Below, piece after piece: positions 14,193-15,422 of a DNA stretch of 15,422 nucleotides. Under the pieces are notes generated by a model. The model was not told the origin of the DNA, made no database searches, and was given only the letters and a program-made list of their open reading frames with translations. Source of the stretch: JAGMDK01 sp023128695 (GTDB lineage: Bacteria; Planctomycetota; Phycisphaerae; UBA1845; Fen-1342); the NCBI GenBank assembly GCA_030628805.1, contig DAOVQG010000083.1:1-15422 (forward strand), given 5' to 3'. The translations under genes were made by a program, and so were the position numbers. How positions within the stretch are numbered: position 1 is the stretch's first letter; each line of letters opens with the position of its first letter.

Positions 14193-14657
14193 TTATTCCT
14201 TCGGCCGCTCTTTCAGCGCGTTGTGTGTGTCACTGCTCTTGAGCAGTGTCTTCTTGGACCGACAATGGCCCCGGCACTGCTCAAGAGCAGTGGCACACGC
14301 GCGCTCGTAAAGCACCTTGCCGTCGCGCTCCACTTCGGCCAACAGTCCGCTCCGGCGAGCCCGCGTCTGTTCGAGTTCGGCGCTGGTGTACACGACGGGC
14401 TCGACCGGGATCTTTGCACCGGTGACGGCAAGAACGGACGCGATTCGGTCGATAAAGCGTTCGTCGGTCTCCTTGACGATGAACAGGTCCACGTCGCTGT
14501 CGGCGTGGAAATCGCCGCGTGCATACGAGCCATAGAGCACCACACGCTCGGTGCCATATGTGGCCAGGTGCTCGACGATGCGGACCAGCTCGGGTTCGAC
14601 TTCGTCCCAGCGTCGTTGCTGCCAGATGCTCAGGACCATCTCGTTCGCCTCCCGCAT
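14193..14657 (-). CDS. MNT-type nucleotidyltransferase domain protein with repeat-derived tail
   Basis: 154-residue protein with a minimal nucleotidyltransferase fold: VVLYGSYARGDFHADSDVDL has Gly43-Ser44 and the metal-binding pair Asp55/Asp57, followed by LFIVKET. Such proteins transfer nucleotides, for example AMP onto HEPN toxins in MntA/HepT antitoxin systems, or modify antibiotics. No HEPN partner is visible, so the target is unknown. Residues 121-145 (CATALEQC through SSDTH) are encoded by the 70-base palindromic element at 14227-14296. The protein then ends in NALKERPKE, the same eight-residue ending (ALKERPKE) as the ETF alpha fragment upstream. AGGTGA lies 8 bases before the ATG. Gap to the preceding stop is 31 bases. 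Confidence 0.85.
   Translation of the reverse strand: MREANEMVLSIWQQRRWDEVEPELVRIVEHLATYGTERVVLYGSYARGDFHADSDVDLFIVKETDERFIDRIASVLAVTGAKIPVEPVVYTSAELEQTRARRSGLLAEVERDGKVLYERACATALEQCRGHCRSKKTLLKSSDTHNALKERPKE
14227..14296. repeat. 70-bp double-palindrome element inside the nucleotidyltransferase gene
   Basis: This is the same length as, and about 61 of 70 bases identical to, the intergenic element at 5526-5595. Inverted CACTGCTCTTGAGCAGTG palindromes stand at each end around a spacer containing GGACCG. Here it is read through in frame and encodes part of the C-terminal tail. Confidence 0.92.
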
Positions 14658-14688
14658 ATTCTACATCACCTGCAAAGCCCGATCGATG

Positions 14689-14961
14689 CTACTCCTTCGG
14701 TCGTTCCTTGAGCGCCTTGATCATCATCGGAATAACCTGGTTGTGGTCCTCGACGAGGTAGACGTTGTCGGTCCCATGACTGATCAGTTGCCGGGGCAAC
14801 TCCTGAGTTTTCCAGCCGGACAGGACGGCGCCCACCTTGACGCCGAGCCGGTCGGCGAGTTGACGGGCCTTGCCGCACAGTTCGAGCGCGACGTCGTGCA
14901 GGCTACCGTCCTCCTGCTCCGCGAAGACCCAGACTTCGCCTTTACGATTCGGTTTGATCAT
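14689..14961 (-). pseudogene. etfA: Truncated electron transfer flavoprotein alpha subunit (N-terminal fragment)
   Basis: 90 residues matching the start of EtfA: EVWVFAEQEDGSLHDVALEL, then KARQLADRLGVKVGAVLSG and HGTDNVYLVED. Complete EtfA is about 320 residues and carries a C-terminal FAD domain. Here the frame stops after IKALKERPKE, about where relatives read LIKxxKPE and continue into the next strand. Downstream bases in any frame do not continue EtfA; the nucleotidyltransferase gene begins instead. The start is well formed (GGAG six bases before the ATG), so a short product may still be made, but it could not bind FAD. No etfB is in the window. An alternative is a deliberately short ETF-like domain protein, which I consider less likely. 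Confidence 0.7.
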
Positions 14962-14971
14962 GATTGCTCCA

Positions 14972-15009
14972 AGCTGCTAGCTGTCAGCAGTCAGCTTTCA
15001 GCGGTCAGC
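14972..15009. repeat. Heptamer tandem array upstream of the etfA fragment
   Basis: On the minus strand, units of the form GCTGACN or close variants (GCTGACC, GCTGAAA, GCTGACT, GCTGACA, GCTAGCA) repeat every seven bases. It ends just before the ribosome binding site of the etfA fragment, so length change there could alter leader structure. Confidence 0.7.
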
Positions 15010-15020
15010 CATTAGCGATT

Positions 15021-15102
15021 GTGGGACCGGCTTCCGGCCGGTCTCGTCCGGGACGAAGCCCGGTCGCTACACTCGACCGGGACAGAGCCCGGTCGCTACA
15101 CC
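15021..15102. repeat. Palindromic repeat cluster (GGCTTCCGGCC and GGGACAGAGCCC families)
   Basis: 15021-15043 is a variant of the GTGGCACCGGCTTCCAGCC palindrome at 6591. It is followed by two copies of the CCGGGAC(A)GAGCCCGG..CGCTACA family near 15045 and 15075. This is the same pairing of the two families as seen at 6560-6649. No gene is present. Confidence 0.8.
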
Positions 15103-15129
15103 ACATCCCTCCCTTCCAGGGTGTTTCGA

Positions 15130-15170
15130 CCGGGGAGGTGGGTTACACCCGTTCGGGGACATAGGTAACA
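15130..15170 (-). mobile_element. Possible insertion sequence end remnant (IS481-like)
   Basis: Read on the minus strand, TGTTACCTATGTCCCCG is followed by TGTAACCCACCTCCCCGG. This doubled TGTtACCyAtcTCCCCGG pattern is what I recall from IS481-family ends. No transposase remains nearby. Only a short end is present, so the call rests on motif resemblance. Confidence 0.4.
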
Positions 15171-15340
15171 CATCCTATCGTCTCCCCCCTGTCTCGGATA
15201 CATCGTACGGTGAAAACGTTCGTCCTGGGGTCCGTGACACAATCTGCGGGCATCTCGTGCTCGCGCGATAGCCGAATCTGGCCCGTAGCGGTAGCCGGGC
15301 CAGTGGCGCGATCCCCGGCCCGCGCCGTGTCTTTGAACAG
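15171..15340. other. Non-coding stretch before the right terminal repeat
   Basis: I see no convincing gene. A 75-codon open frame (15143-15370, minus) starts inside the terminal repeat with GTG and ends in the insertion-sequence-like motif, so it is probably accidental. The bases near 15226-15246 are an inverted copy, with one mismatch, of 120-140. Confidence 0.5.
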
Positions 15341-15422
15341 AACCCCGAGCGTTAGCGATGGGTCAGGCACATGGCGGCATCCCGTCGCGTGCGACCGGTC
15401 GCTTACGCTCGCGGTTCTGATT
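15341..15422. repeat. 82-bp terminal direct repeat, right copy
   Basis: Identical over its full length to positions 1-82, same orientation. See the left copy for internal structure. Confidence 0.95.

Noticed and set aside
13673..14657. MNT-HEPN toxin-antitoxin pair
   Set aside because: The partner gene lacks the RxxxxH HEPN motif and has a hydrophobic C-terminus, so only the nucleotidyltransferase half is supported.
15143..15370. 75-codon minus-strand open frame
   Set aside because: It starts with GTG inside the terminal repeat and ends in an insertion-sequence-like motif, with no recognisable protein.
1..15422. Circular plasmid or phage genome
   Set aside because: Identical ends suggest it, but there is no replication, partition or virion gene, and several core chromosomal genes are present.

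Overview
The window is a GC-rich (mostly 60-70%) bacterial chromosomal fragment. The gene repertoire, a long secreted DUF1573 protein and a very high density of short palindromic intergenic repeats fit an uncultured planctomycete (Planctomycetota, Phycisphaerae-like). That placement is inference from general knowledge, not a search result. The first and last 82 bases are identical, so the piece either ends at a dispersed repeat on both sides or only looks circular. The housekeeping genes favour the first reading.

Layout. Plus strand, 400-4749: a single-chain pyruvate:ferredoxin oxidoreductase (nifJ) followed 3 bases later by a cytidylate-kinase-like P-loop gene. A 121-bp palindromic element (4754-4874) separates them from minus-strand genes. 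These run gmk, rpoZ, coaC (6489 down to 4875), a conserved housekeeping order. Upstream, also on the minus strand, is a two-gene unit. A SEFIR-TIR protein (9804-8656) is followed after one base by a TIR-TPR protein (8654-6708) carrying eight nearly identical 42-residue repeats. Next are a secreted DUF1573 protein (11282-10095), an acyl-CoA dehydrogenase (13624-11783), an unknown 164-residue protein, a MNT-type nucleotidyltransferase, and a 90-residue N-terminal fragment of electron transfer flavoprotein alpha (14961-14689).

How the genes may work together. PFOR makes acetyl-CoA and reduced ferredoxin. The acyl-CoA dehydrogenase and the ETF fragment point to a beta-oxidation or electron-bifurcation locus that has been broken up by inserted genes. 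The SEFIR-TIR/TIR-TPR pair looks like an NAD-targeting immune or signalling module: three TIR-superfamily domains in two translationally coupled proteins, with a repeat array as a possible sensor or scaffold. A roughly 1.4-kb block of clearly lower GC (about 7880-9300) spans both TIR domains and the gene junction, while the flanking SEFIR domain and TPR array have host-like GC. This suggests modular assembly.

The second theme is repeats. At least six families of small palindromes are scattered between genes. Copies also lie in frame inside four genes (nifJ twice, the acyl-CoA dehydrogenase, the nucleotidyltransferase), adding extra peptide without breaking the reading frame, reminiscent of the Rickettsia palindromic elements. 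No tRNA, rRNA, CRISPR array or intact transposase was seen.
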